A DNA stretch of 27,866 nucleotides from Candidatus Coatesiibacteriota bacterium. GTDB taxonomy: Bacteria; JAFGND01. Every line of letters starts with the position of its first letter. Position 1 is the first letter of the stretch. Where the stretch lies: the NCBI GenBank assembly GCA_016927185.1, contig JAFGND010000107.1, positions 1-27,866 of the forward strand. Direction: 5' to 3'. This document shows, one piece after another, positions 14,566 through 22,881 of this stretch. The notes under the pieces were generated by a model. It had not been told where the DNA came from. It searched no databases and was given only the letters and a program-made list of their open reading frames with translations. A program made the position numbers and the translations under genes.

Positions 14566-16145
14566 TGGCACTCTATAGGAGTCACATACTTTTGGGGATT
14601 GATGCAGAGACCATTATGGCAGGCGTCAATGAAGTCAAAAAAGCTATCTTTACTGAACTTGAAAACAGGGGTCTGGATAATGAAGTAAAGGTCGTTGAGA
14701 CTGGCACACTTGGAATTGCAGGTCGCGGTGTCGTAATGGTAATATATCCTGAAGGAGTCTATTATGCAGGATTGACGGTTGATGCTATTCCTGCGTTGAT
14801 TGAAGAGCATATAGTAAAAGGAAGAACATTAAAATCCCATCAGATAACTCCACCTGTCAAGGCACAGAGAGTTTCTCTTGCTTCCGACAGGAGAGGTACT
14901 GAGATTAAGGAGAGAATAGTTCTCAAGAATGTAGGAAGGATAGATCCGGAGAATATTCAAGAATATATTGCTGCAGACGGCTATGAAGGACTCGGAAAAG
15001 CTCTCTCTATACAGCCCAAGGAAGTCATTGACTTGATAAAGGCAAGTAACCTCAAAGGAAGAGGCGGAGCTGGTTTCCCGACTGGATTGAAATGGTCATT
15101 CACTGCTTCTGCAAAAGGAGATCAGAAATACGTAATCTGTAATGCTGATGAAGGCGAACCTGGTACATTCAAGGACAGGCTGATAATGGAAGGCGATCCA
15201 CACAAGGTACTGGAAGGAATGGCTATATGCGGATATGCTGTTGGTGCTACAATCGGGATAATATATATAAGAGGTGAATACGCACTTTCCATAAAAAATA
15301 TAAAGAAAGCAATTGCTGATGCAAAGAAACTAGGCTTGCTTGGCAAGAATATCTTCGGAAGCGGGTTTGATTTTGATGTTAGAGTGAATCTTGGGGCAGG
15401 TGCATATGTATGTGGCGAGGAAACTGCTTTAATAGAGTCTATTGAGGGACATCGCGGAAATCCCAGAAAGAAGCCTCCATTCCCTGCTAATGCTGGATTA
15501 TGGCAGAAACCGACAAATGTCAATAATGTAGAGACTTTCGCAAATATTGGCCCTATTCTTCTTAATGGTGCTGACTGGTTCAAGAACTTTGGAACAAAAG
15601 ACAGTGCTGGAACCAAGGTTTATACGCTTCTCGGTCATATAAATACTCCTGGACTGATTGAGGTTCCTATGGGAATTACATTGAGGCAGATAATATCAGA
15701 TTTTGGTGGAGGAATGCTTGGGGGCAAGAAGTTCAAACTTGCACAGATTGGAGGAACTGCAGGTGGAATTCTTGGTCCTGACTTGCTTGATGTGCCTCTT
15801 TGTTATGAAAACATGGCAGAATATAGCCTGGTACTTGGTTCAGGTGCAATACTGGTAATGGATGAGACAACAGACACCAGAGCAATACTTACTTGCTTTT
15901 TGAAATTCTTCAAGCATGAGAGTTGTGGGCAGTGTGTACCATGCAGACTTGGTTCAAAGAAGATGCTGGATCTTTCCAGAGGGCTTGAGAATGGTACTGG
16001 AAAGAAAGAGGATCTGGATCTCATTATTGAGATTGCAGACTCTATGTTCAAGGCGAGTTTATGTCCACTTGGCCAAAGCCCGATACTTCCCATTAAGGGA
16101 ATGGTGAAGTACTTCAAAGATGAATTACTGGCAAAGGTTTCTTAG
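14565..16145 (+). CDS. Second NuoF-like NADH-binding subunit with cysteine-free N-terminal domain
   Basis: This 526-residue flavoprotein has the FMN/NADH site GRGGAGFPTGLKW (165-177), GAGAYVCGEETALI, and a [4Fe-4S] from C454, C457, C460 and C500. The N-terminal thioredoxin-like domain aligns with that of the fusion protein (HILL... and VVETGTLGIAGRGVVMVIYPEG), but all four cluster cysteines are replaced: G11, T16, T48 and A52. There is no C-terminal ferredoxin or NfnB extension, so the flavin can pass electrons only through its single [4Fe-4S] and the NuoE partner. AAGGAGGTG lies just upstream. A partner with ferredoxin or hydrogenase activity must come from elsewhere. Confidence 0.92.
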   Translation: MALYRSHILLGIDAETIMAGVNEVKKAIFTELENRGLDNEVKVVETGTLGIAGRGVVMVIYPEGVYYAGLTVDAIPALIEEHIVKGRTLKSHQITPPVKAQRVSLASDRRGTEIKERIVLKNVGRIDPENIQEYIAADGYEGLGKALSIQPKEVIDLIKASNLKGRGGAGFPTGLKWSFTASAKGDQKYVICNADEGEPGTFKDRLIMEGDPHKVLEGMAICGYAVGATIGIIYIRGEYALSIKNIKKAIADAKKLGLLGKNIFGSGFDFDVRVNLGAGAYVCGEETALIESIEGHRGNPRKKPPFPANAGLWQKPTNVNNVETFANIGPILLNGADWFKNFGTKDSAGTKVYTLLGHINTPGLIEVPMGITLRQIISDFGGGMLGGKKFKLAQIGGTAGGILGPDLLDVPLCYENMAEYSLVLGSGAILVMDETTDTRAILTCFLKFFKHESCGQCVPCRLGSKKMLDLSRGLENGTGKKEDLDLIIEIADSMFKASLCPLGQSPILPIKGMVKYFKDELLAKVS

Positions 16146-16710
16146 TATTATTCTGTTGCTTGCAGGAATGCTGTTAATAACCGTATCCTGCAAGTTAACA
16201 GAGATTATAAACAATTATACAAGCACTTATAGTGCAAAAAAAATCCCTCAGCAACCTCCTATTGTAAAGGAAATCAATAAATACAAACCATTCATGGATT
16301 CTTTTTTCGAGAATGAAAAAAAAATAAATTCATCTTTTAATGATCTGAAGAATAAGCAGTTTTATAACTTGTCAAATGACAACCAGTTAGAAGAATTCAG
16401 GAAATACTTCAAGTTTAATATCAGCCTTCCTGTTAAAAAGCAGATCAATGAATTATCAAGATTCACATCTTCTGACAGTACATTAAATAGTCTCAATCAG
16501 AATCTTCTCAAGGAGATAAAGAAACAGGATGCGCTTTACAAGGAATTCACTGATCTTCTTGAACCTGGAATAGTCAAAAACAATAAGAAATTTAGAACAG
16601 AGACTATAAGAATAGGAAAAGAGTTAACATCAATAAAACAGGAGCAGACAAAGATAATCAGGAAGATATCTGAAGTATTCACTATTCATGGTCTGGAATT
16701 GAAGTATTAG
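16120..16710 (+). CDS. Lipoprotein, unknown function
   Basis: This is a 196-residue protein with a signal peptide and lipobox ITVSC (C24). The mature part is largely helical and charged, rich in Lys, Asn and Glu, without recognised domains. The ATG lies inside the 3' end of the second nuoF (26-nt overlap), so it may ride on the same transcript, though its function looks unrelated to the redox operon. The ribosome binding site is weak, so the start is less sure than the frame. Confidence 0.65.
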   Translation: MNYWQRFLSIILLLAGMLLITVSCKLTEIINNYTSTYSAKKIPQQPPIVKEINKYKPFMDSFFENEKKINSSFNDLKNKQFYNLSNDNQLEEFRKYFKFNISLPVKKQINELSRFTSSDSTLNSLNQNLLKEIKKQDALYKEFTDLLEPGIVKNNKKFRTETIRIGKELTSIKQEQTKIIRKISEVFTIHGLELKY

Positions 16711-16734
16711 AATTTCGTGGTTTAACAAGCATTC

Positions 16735-18186
16735 ATGAAGAAAAGATATATTCTATTAATGATCCTAATTCTTGCAGCAGAACTGAGTGCATGGTGGTGC
16801 AACTGGTGTGAATTGCTGAACAAGGAAAATGACGAAACCTGCATTTACTGCAACAAGAAAAAGGGAAGCAGACCGGTAAATGAGAAGGAAAGACTGGAAC
16901 AATTGTATGAATATGCAATGAGTATAAAACATCCTCATATAGATCTTTGTAATAAAATCTACGAGTTTTCAGGAAAATACCTTGATAGAATGAAAAAGGA
17001 TGATTATTCAGAGGAGATAAGAAAGATATTCATTATAAAAGCATTTTGTGCAATCAACTCCAATAATTACAGGGAAGCATCTGAATCATATGTGGATCTT
17101 TTTTATAGAATAAAATCTGTATCTTCAGAAAAGATAAATAATATCAACAGGGAGGATTATCTTGAGGATCTGCTCTACAAGGCATTTCATTCACTTGTTA
17201 AGTTCAGGGATTATTCAATAGATAAAAGTGATTATGCCTGGGTCAGGGGAGCTAATATCAGAATGATAAGTACTGCGGAACTTTATGAAAAGGAGTTTCC
17301 AGCAGGAAGGCATCTGCCTGAAATAATGAGATTGCATGCATCAATACTTATAAGAAGCAAAAAAGAGGAAGATGCAGTAATTGTTCTTGAAAAAATAATA
17401 AGTATGTTTCCTGATAAAACAGATCTTTCTCTCTTTGCATATCAGTCAATTTTATCATTGCTTACTGATCTTGATGAGAACTACAAAGCTGCATCATATG
17501 CAAGAAAATATAGTGATTATGCAAGAAAGAATGGAAAGAAGGAAACTGCAAGAAGAGCTGCAGAATCAGAATTGTATCAGTACATAATAATGGAGGAGAA
17601 AAAAAGGTCTTTTAATCCTGATTTGTTGTTTGAATTCATAAGATATTATGAAACAACAGGATATGATAATCTGGTGGCTGAATCAGTTGCCCTTCTTTTC
17701 AATGTTTTCCTTAAAGAAAAGGATGCTGAAAAGAGAGCGAGAAACCTTGAGAAACTGCTTCCTGTATCAAAAAGAAATGTAAGGGTTTATCAAGCGGTAA
17801 GGAATGAATTATCAAGCATTTACTTCGGAATCGGAGAAAAACAGTTCAGACAAGCTGAAAAAGAAAAAAATGCTAAAGTACAATCAATCCTGTATTTTGA
17901 TGCAGGGCAATATTTTATAAGGGTTAATAAATACATTGAGGACAACAAGGACAAGAAGGATTTGTGGTATAATATTGTCATAAGCAATTACAATTCACTC
18001 AAGGTTTCAGGAGATTTCAGAAAGGCTGCAGAAGAAGAAAAGAAAAGACTTGAAGACTCACTCAACATTATATCCTTCTATACAAAGAAGCTTCTATTGC
18101 TTAATCTGAGCGGTAAAGAGAAGCAATACATAAATATGGTTCTTCAGGAAACAGCAAAATTCAAGAAATTATTTCCTGACAAGTAG
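16735..18186 (+). CDS. Exported helical-repeat protein with N-terminal RanBP2-type zinc finger
   Basis: This 483-residue protein has a signal peptide (1-19, LILAAELSA) followed at once by W20-x-C22-x2-C25-x3-N29-x6-C36-x2-C39. That is the exact spacing of a RanBP2-type zinc finger. The rest is helical, with TPR-like spacing (YREASESYVDLFYRI, EDAVIVLEKIISMFPDK, YKAASYARKYSDYARK). It starts 24 nt after the preceding lipoprotein and ends with an 18-nt overlap with the convergent flippase gene. RanBP2 fingers bind RNA or ubiquitin in eukaryotes; in a secreted bacterial protein it more likely acts as a small metal-stabilised docking module (inference). Confidence 0.75.
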   Translation: MKKRYILLMILILAAELSAWWCNWCELLNKENDETCIYCNKKKGSRPVNEKERLEQLYEYAMSIKHPHIDLCNKIYEFSGKYLDRMKKDDYSEEIRKIFIIKAFCAINSNNYREASESYVDLFYRIKSVSSEKINNINREDYLEDLLYKAFHSLVKFRDYSIDKSDYAWVRGANIRMISTAELYEKEFPAGRHLPEIMRLHASILIRSKKEEDAVIVLEKIISMFPDKTDLSLFAYQSILSLLTDLDENYKAASYARKYSDYARKNGKKETARRAAESELYQYIIMEEKKRSFNPDLLFEFIRYYETTGYDNLVAESVALLFNVFLKEKDAEKRARNLEKLLPVSKRNVRVYQAVRNELSSIYFGIGEKQFRQAEKEKNAKVQSILYFDAGQYFIRVNKYIEDNKDKKDLWYNIVISNYNSLKVSGDFRKAAEEEKKRLEDSLNIISFYTKKLLLLNLSGKEKQYINMVLQETAKFKKLFPDK

Positions 18187-19596
18187 TTTCAGGCTTTCCC
18201 TGTGGCTTTTTGAAAGAAGCAGCAGTAATGAAGCAAAGAAAGGATAAACATAAAAGAAGATACTGCTGTACTTGATTGAAGAAGCATTCAAATAGAGATA
18301 AATAAATGGTATCCAGATTACAGGAATAAATGAGATAATTTTCATTACGTTCACCTTGAAAAGGTGTCTATATACGAAAATCATCAACAAAGTTGCCTGA
18401 AAGGAATATGCAATTATTGTAGCTATTGCTGCACCTCTTGTATCAAGCAAGGGAACCAGAAGTAAACCCAGAGATAAATTGATTACGAAACTTGATATTG
18501 AGGCGGCTAGTATCTGTTTCTGTTTCCCTATTGTTATAAGTGCTATTGTATTCAGGAGAATGAGAAAAAGCGGAAGCAGTGATATTGCAAGCAATCTCAA
18601 TGTTGAAGTGGCTTTAGCGAACTTCTCGCCTCCCAAAAGCAACAGGATGATATCTGAAAATCCGAAAAAGAAGAAGCTTGCAATATTCGCTATTGTGAAG
18701 CTTAATCTTGAGAAATTGTGATATATCTCTTTTCCTTTCTCAAGATCTTCCTTGAAAACCTTGACTATTATTGGGAAAATTGGTGCTATAAGGATGCTCG
18801 GTATTATCTGGGCTTGTAAAATCAGTTGATGTGGTGCATGGAATAATGCCAGGCTCTCAAGTCCCTTTATATATTTTATTATGTATGCATCTACTCTTAC
18901 CAAAGAAGCTGCCACAAAATTGGCAATGGCAAGAAGATAGCAGACTCTTAATATGTCTTTCATCAATGGGTTTATATTTTCAGTAAAATCTTTTGCAAGC
19001 TGTTTCCTGAAGCCAATTCTCAAAGAAACCAGTTTGAAGGCGCTACCGATTGTAAGAGCAATATAAAAGAATGTAAGTCCTTGATCCAGAAATATTCCAA
19101 TAAAGATGCCAAGTATACCAACCAATCGATGAATTACAGATGATATGAAATCCATCTTCAGATTCTCTATACCGTAATATGCGGCAATGTATACAAATCC
19201 AAACTGGAATATGATTTCATTCAAGACTGCAAAAAGAAATGGCATATGAAGCTTATTCATTCCCTTAAGAAAAATCAGCCCTGAGAAAAATGTAAGAAAT
19301 ACAAAGGATACAGAAAGCAATATTTGTATATGCAATCCAGCTTTTATGTACCTCTGAAGCAAATTCCTGTCTTTTGCAATTTCTCTTGTAATTATCTTGC
19401 TTGTCTCGAAATTAAGAAGTGGATTGAGCGTGAAAATTATGGTTGAAATCCAGCCATATTCTCCATAGGTTTCAAGCTGGAAGTATCTTGATAAGAGCCA
19501 GAAAACGATAAGGCTTCCACATGTGTCTGTTATCCTTCCCAGCAGAGAATAAGCGAAATTGGAACGCAGCTTTTCAAATGGGGAATCAATAGCCAT
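18169..19596 (-). CDS. Polysaccharide/lipid-linked flippase (MVF/PST family)
   Basis: This is a 475-residue integral membrane protein with roughly 12 to 14 hydrophobic segments and the N-terminal pattern RSNFAYSLLGRITDTCGSLIVFWLLSRY, ending in a basic tail. This is the plan of Wzx/RfbX oligosaccharide flippases of the MOP superfamily, which turn undecaprenyl-linked sugars across the inner membrane. It begins 3 nt after the kinase gene, so the two are cotranscribed. A link to surface polysaccharide fits with lpxA nearby and the UGM-like enzyme at the window start. The substrate cannot be read. Confidence 0.85.
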   Translation of the reverse strand: MAIDSPFEKLRSNFAYSLLGRITDTCGSLIVFWLLSRYFQLETYGEYGWISTIIFTLNPLLNFETSKIITREIAKDRNLLQRYIKAGLHIQILLSVSFVFLTFFSGLIFLKGMNKLHMPFLFAVLNEIIFQFGFVYIAAYYGIENLKMDFISSVIHRLVGILGIFIGIFLDQGLTFFYIALTIGSAFKLVSLRIGFRKQLAKDFTENINPLMKDILRVCYLLAIANFVAASLVRVDAYIIKYIKGLESLALFHAPHQLILQAQIIPSILIAPIFPIIVKVFKEDLEKGKEIYHNFSRLSFTIANIASFFFFGFSDIILLLLGGEKFAKATSTLRLLAISLLPLFLILLNTIALITIGKQKQILAASISSFVINLSLGLLLVPLLDTRGAAIATIIAYSFQATLLMIFVYRHLFKVNVMKIISFIPVIWIPFIYLYLNASSIKYSSIFFYVYPFFASLLLLLSKSHRESLKLLVRK

Positions 19597-19599
19597 TTA

Positions 19600-20565
19600 T
19601 TACTTGACTGTCTTCTTGATTTTTTCCCAGGTCTCTTCTGAAAACTTAGTACCCATAATCTGAACTACTTCCCTCGCAAGAAGAGAGCCAAAATCAGCAC
19701 TTTCTTTGAGAGTCCTGCCCTTTATTAGACCGAAAAGAAAGCCTGATGCAAAAAGATCTCCTGCACCGGTAGTATCAACAGGTTTTACAGGGATTATTTC
19801 AATTTTAAGAACTTCTGATCCTCTCTTTACAATTGAGCCTTTTGAGCCAAGCTTGACTACAACTATATCTGCATATCTTGATAATTCATCTGCTGCCAGA
19901 TTGGAATCCTTTCCCGTAAATGCTTTTGCCTCTTCCTCATTTGCGAAGATTATTCCGGCACCACTTTTCAGTACTTCTTCAAGGAATTCCTTGTTATCTT
20001 CAACTACATTGGGGCTTGCAAGATCTATAGATATCTTTGTTCCAGTTTTTTTAGAAAGCTCCCAGGCTTTTCTTACAAGATCATGATTCTGAACAAGATA
20101 TCCTTCTATATGAAAATACTCATAGGGAGAGAATGTTTCTTCTGAAAGATCGTCCCTGGTTAGCTCTATTGCAGAGCCAAGATATGTCCCGAAGGTCCTT
20201 TCCCCATCGGGTGTAATCAGGGATACGCAACTACCACTTGGATTTCTGCCAATCTTAAGAAAGCTCTTGACACCATGTTTTTCAAGATCAGATTTGAATT
20301 CATTCCCTGTCCTGTCGTTTCCAATCTTCCCAATGAAACCAGTTTCTACTGCAAGGTTTGCTACTGCAGTTATTGTATTTGCTGCACAACCTCCTGCAGA
20401 AACTGCATAATCACTTATTCCCTTCAATATCTCATCCTGTTTATCGAAACTTACAAGCTGCATTGTTCCTTTCGGCAGACCGTGTTCAAGAAGAAACTTG
20501 TCATCCACTTTTGTAAGTATGTCAGTCAAGGCATTTCCCATACCCAGTATCCCTGTCTTTTTCAT
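19600..20565 (-). CDS. PfkB-family carbohydrate/nucleoside kinase
   Basis: This 321-residue ribokinase-fold kinase has SAGGCAANTITAVANL near the N-terminus (substrate site). Its C-terminal signature is VDTTGAGDLFASGFLFG, with the catalytic Asp in GAGD and the anion hole. The pattern and ILGMGNALTDIL start are closest to adenosine-kinase/sugar-kinase members. The frame stays open upstream to 20697, but GAAAGGATGG just before ATG 20565 marks that as the start, and the extra 44 residues show no PfkB similarity. It lies directly upstream of the flippase in the same direction. Confidence 0.88.
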   Translation of the reverse strand: MKKTGILGMGNALTDILTKVDDKFLLEHGLPKGTMQLVSFDKQDEILKGISDYAVSAGGCAANTITAVANLAVETGFIGKIGNDRTGNEFKSDLEKHGVKSFLKIGRNPSGSCVSLITPDGERTFGTYLGSAIELTRDDLSEETFSPYEYFHIEGYLVQNHDLVRKAWELSKKTGTKISIDLASPNVVEDNKEFLEEVLKSGAGIIFANEEEAKAFTGKDSNLAADELSRYADIVVVKLGSKGSIVKRGSEVLKIEIIPVKPVDTTGAGDLFASGFLFGLIKGRTLKESADFGSLLAREVVQIMGTKFSEETWEKIKKTVK

Positions 20566-20754
20566 TTCCATCCTTTCTGTTAATGCATCAGCCAGAAACT
20601 TTTTATTGTCTTTTCTGTCAAAAGATTTTTTGAGATTATGATGTTTGTTTAGAACAAGATACTTCAAGGTAATTTGCAGAAGACTCTCATATATCAAGTA
20701 AAAGAAGTCCTGTCATTATCTAATTTCTATAACTTTTTTCTCTGTTTATTTTAA

Positions 20755-20805
20755 AAGTCTGTATCCTTGCCTTTATGCAATAGAAACATATGGATACAAA
20801 GGCTT
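20755..20805. repeat. Compound inverted repeat
   Basis: AAGTCTGTATCC pairs with GGATAC-AA-AGGCTT: 12 bp with a 2-nt bulge and one G-U. Inside it a second small stem, TTGC / GCAA, carries a CTTTAT loop. It is not followed by a T-run, so it is more likely a structured leader or regulatory element than a terminator. Confidence 0.45.
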
Positions 20806-20891
20806 CAAGAATACAAAGTCAATTCCTTGAAACAGGAAGACTTAAGATAAGTACCAGGGAAGACTATTGCCTTGTCAGGAAGCTTAAGTAA
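20790..20891 (+). CDS. Possible 33-residue ORF
   Basis: ATG to TAA gives 33 mostly charged residues (for example FLETGRLKISTREDYCLVRK). It has no good ribosome binding site and no family I recognise. It begins in the 3' arm of the compound inverted repeat and ends just before the lpxA-side -10 box. It may be a gene remnant or chance. Confidence 0.2.
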   Translation: MDTKASRIQSQFLETGRLKISTREDYCLVRKLK

Positions 20892-20901
20892 TTGATATAA
20901 T
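20872..20901 (+). promoter_or_regulatory. Candidate sigma-70 promoter for the lpxA group
   Basis: TTGTCA (20872-20877) and a perfect TATAAT (20896-20901) are separated by 18 bp. The predicted start near 20908 would give a leader of roughly 60 nt before the lipoprotein ATG. Confidence 0.65.
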
Positions 20902-20965
20902 TAAAATTATATTATTTCAACAAAATCTGTTGCAGAAAAAGTATAAAATCAGCTTTTTGGCAAAC

Positions 20966-21304
20966 ATGAAATTGATGAGATTTTTATGCTTGATAAGCTT
21001 GATTCTGAGCATATTATCTTGTGCTGAAAAAGAAAAACAGTATGTGCAGAAAGCAGAAAAAGTGACTTATTCCTTTCCGCCAAATGTAGAGGAAAGCAAG
21101 GATTCATTATCATCCGCAAAGATAGACAGCATGGCAAGAGAACTGCAAATGGAGATTTTCAAGGACGGGGATAAAGTCTATTACAAGAACAAATTCGGTT
21201 CCTGTTTCACTCCGAAGCAGTTACCGACTGTTTATTCCCACAAGGATGTATATTTCAAGGAATTGAAGGAAGTCTGGGAAAAGAGATTCAGTGAAAATCC
21301 ATGA
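20966..21304 (+). CDS. Small lipoprotein upstream of lpxA
   Basis: This 112-residue protein starts at the ATG that gives a normal signal peptide and lipobox ILSC (C19). The frame also opens at a TTG 36 nt upstream, but that adds charged residues before the signal. The mature protein is polar and charged, with a compact C-terminal part (VYYKNKFGSCFTPKQLPTVY). No family is recognised. Its last 14 nt overlap the GTG start of lpxA, so translation is coupled. Confidence 0.65.
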   Translation: MKLMRFLCLISLILSILSCAEKEKQYVQKAEKVTYSFPPNVEESKDSLSSAKIDSMARELQMEIFKDGDKVYYKNKFGSCFTPKQLPTVYSHKDVYFKELKEVWEKRFSENP

Positions 21305-22097
21305 CACTGCAATAATTCATCCTACAGCAACTATTGGCGATGATGTAGAGATTGGTGCTTATTCAATCATTCATTCTGATGTAACAATAGGCAACAGATG
21401 CAGGATAGCTTCCCATGTAATAATCCAGGACAGAACAACGATGGGGGAAGATAATATCATTTATGATGGTGCAATAATAGGAAACAAGCCTCAAGATTTG
21501 AAATACAAAGGATCTCCATCAAGAGTCAGAATTGGAGACCGAAACACTATAAGGGAATATGCAACAATCAATATTGCATCGGATACTACTGAGGATACGG
21601 TCATATCATCTGACTGTCTTCTAATGGCTTATGTTCATATAGCACACAATTGCCAGATAGGAAACAATGTTGTTATAGCAAACTCATGCAATCTAGCTGG
21701 TCATGTCGTGATAGAGGATTGGGCTGTAATTGGAGGAATGGTTCCTATACACCAGTTCGTGAGAATAGGTGCTCATGTAATGGTAGGAGCTTTTTTCAAG
21801 GTTGCACAGGATCTTGTTCCTTATATACTGTTTGCCAGGAATCCAGCTCAGCCAATAGGAATAAACAGTGTTGGCTTGAAAAGGAGAGGCTTTTCAGAAG
21901 AATCAATGCTTGGATTGAAAGAAGCATTCAAGATATTGTTCATGAGAGATTATAATACAAGGGAAGCCTGCAATATTCTTGAAAAAGAACTCGGACATTT
22001 GGATGAAGTTAAAAATATTGTCTCTTTTGTTAGGAATTCGAAAAGAGGGATTGCAACTAAAAGGAAATCTGATTATGAAAAAAACCAGACATCATGA
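21291..22097 (+). CDS. lpxA: UDP-N-acetylglucosamine acyltransferase (lipid A synthesis)
   Basis: This 268-residue cytoplasmic enzyme starts at GTG. LpxA moves an R-3-hydroxyacyl chain from ACP to UDP-GlcNAc, the first step of lipid A synthesis. The sequence shows left-handed beta-helix hexapeptide repeats from residue 8 on, the catalytic His region YVHIAHNCQIGNN (H116 and H119, H119 matching E. coli H125), and the family tail FARNPAQPIGINSVGLKRRGF followed by the helical domain. Length is normal. The usual lpxD-fabZ-lpxA-lpxB context is absent here. The gene overlaps the lipoprotein before and the TPR protein after, showing a compact transcript. It is strong evidence for an LPS-type outer membrane. 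Confidence 0.95.
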   Translation: MKIHDTAIIHPTATIGDDVEIGAYSIIHSDVTIGNRCRIASHVIIQDRTTMGEDNIIYDGAIIGNKPQDLKYKGSPSRVRIGDRNTIREYATINIASDTTEDTVISSDCLLMAYVHIAHNCQIGNNVVIANSCNLAGHVVIEDWAVIGGMVPIHQFVRIGAHVMVGAFFKVAQDLVPYILFARNPAQPIGINSVGLKRRGFSEESMLGLKEAFKILFMRDYNTREACNILEKELGHLDEVKNIVSFVRNSKRGIATKRKSDYEKNQTS

Positions 22098-22881
22098 AAT
22101 CAAGGAAGATGCCTTAACAACTTTCACATTCAAGGCATTCAATTATATCAAGGAGAATACTACAGTAGTCGCTGTTGCTGCAGCTGCTATCGTGGTAGTA
22201 ATCGTACTTGCAACTATAATTGTGAAAAACAGGACTTTAAGTAACGAGAAAATAGAAAAAGACCTTACTGATGCAGCAATAAATTATGCAATGGCATGCA
22301 CGTATCAGGTAAAGCCTGAGGAAAGATTAAAGCTAATTGCACAGTCGAAAGAGATTTATGAAAGTATTATGAAGGATAAGTCCGGACATCCAAGGGCTCA
22401 CGAAGCAGCATTTGCACTTGCAAACATCATATATCATGAAGGCAAGATTTCTGAAGCAGAAACCAAATACAAGGAATATATAAATAAATACGGAAAGAAA
22501 GATCCATACTTGAAGGAAGCAGCTGAGCTTGCTCTTGTTCAATGCAAGGAAGATGCAGGAAGCATTTCCGAAGCAGAAAAAGGTTATGATGATTTCATAG
22601 CTGTATCACAATATCCTTTTCTTGTTTCAGATGCAAAGAGAGGAAAATACAGGATATTCGTAAGGCAGAAGAAACTGAAGGAAGCTTACAATGTTCTTGA
22701 TGATCTTCTGAAGAATTATTCAGATATATATGATGAGAAGCTTCTCAAGTCAGAACATCTGCTTCTTGCAAAAAAACTTGGCCTGCCTTCAAACCTGCCT
22801 TCTAAGAAAGATTCTACAAAGAATGAAGCAGGAAAGAAGATGGAGACAAGCAAGGATGCCGCTGAGAAAGGAGTGAAATAA
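22075..22881 (+). CDS. Membrane-anchored TPR protein (YfgM-like topology)
   Basis: This 268-residue protein has a short basic N-terminus, a single membrane helix (about residues 30-50, Ala/Val/Ile rich) and a periplasmic TPR-like region: YESIMKDKSGHPRAHEAAFALANI, then KISEAETKYKEYI and ISEAEKGYDDFI. A Lys/Ser-rich tail ends it. The order and size are like YfgM/BamD-type TPR anchors, which contact the secretion or envelope-assembly machinery. AAAAGGA sits 9 nt before ATG 22075. The open frame extends further upstream inside lpxA, but that part is out of frame with it and unlikely to be used. It overlaps lpxA by 23 nt. Confidence 0.8.
   Translation: MKKTRHHEIKEDALTTFTFKAFNYIKENTTVVAVAAAAIVVVIVLATIIVKNRTLSNEKIEKDLTDAAINYAMACTYQVKPEERLKLIAQSKEIYESIMKDKSGHPRAHEAAFALANIIYHEGKISEAETKYKEYINKYGKKDPYLKEAAELALVQCKEDAGSISEAEKGYDDFIAVSQYPFLVSDAKRGKYRIFVRQKKLKEAYNVLDDLLKNYSDIYDEKLLKSEHLLLAKKLGLPSNLPSKKDSTKNEAGKKMETSKDAAEKGVK

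Larger units (their letters stand above)
20566..20965. other. 400-bp divergent intergenic region
   Basis: The region separates the minus-strand kinase/flippase pair from the plus-strand lipoprotein-lpxA group. It holds a structured inverted repeat (20755-20805), a possible 33-codon ORF (20790-20891) and a good promoter (20872-20901) facing lpxA. No convincing promoter for the kinase was found. Nothing else is visible, and no tRNA cloverleaf fits. Confidence 0.6.

Noticed and set aside
20566-20697. 44-residue N-terminal extension of the PfkB kinase
   Set aside because: It has no similarity to the family, and the ribosome site fits ATG 20565.
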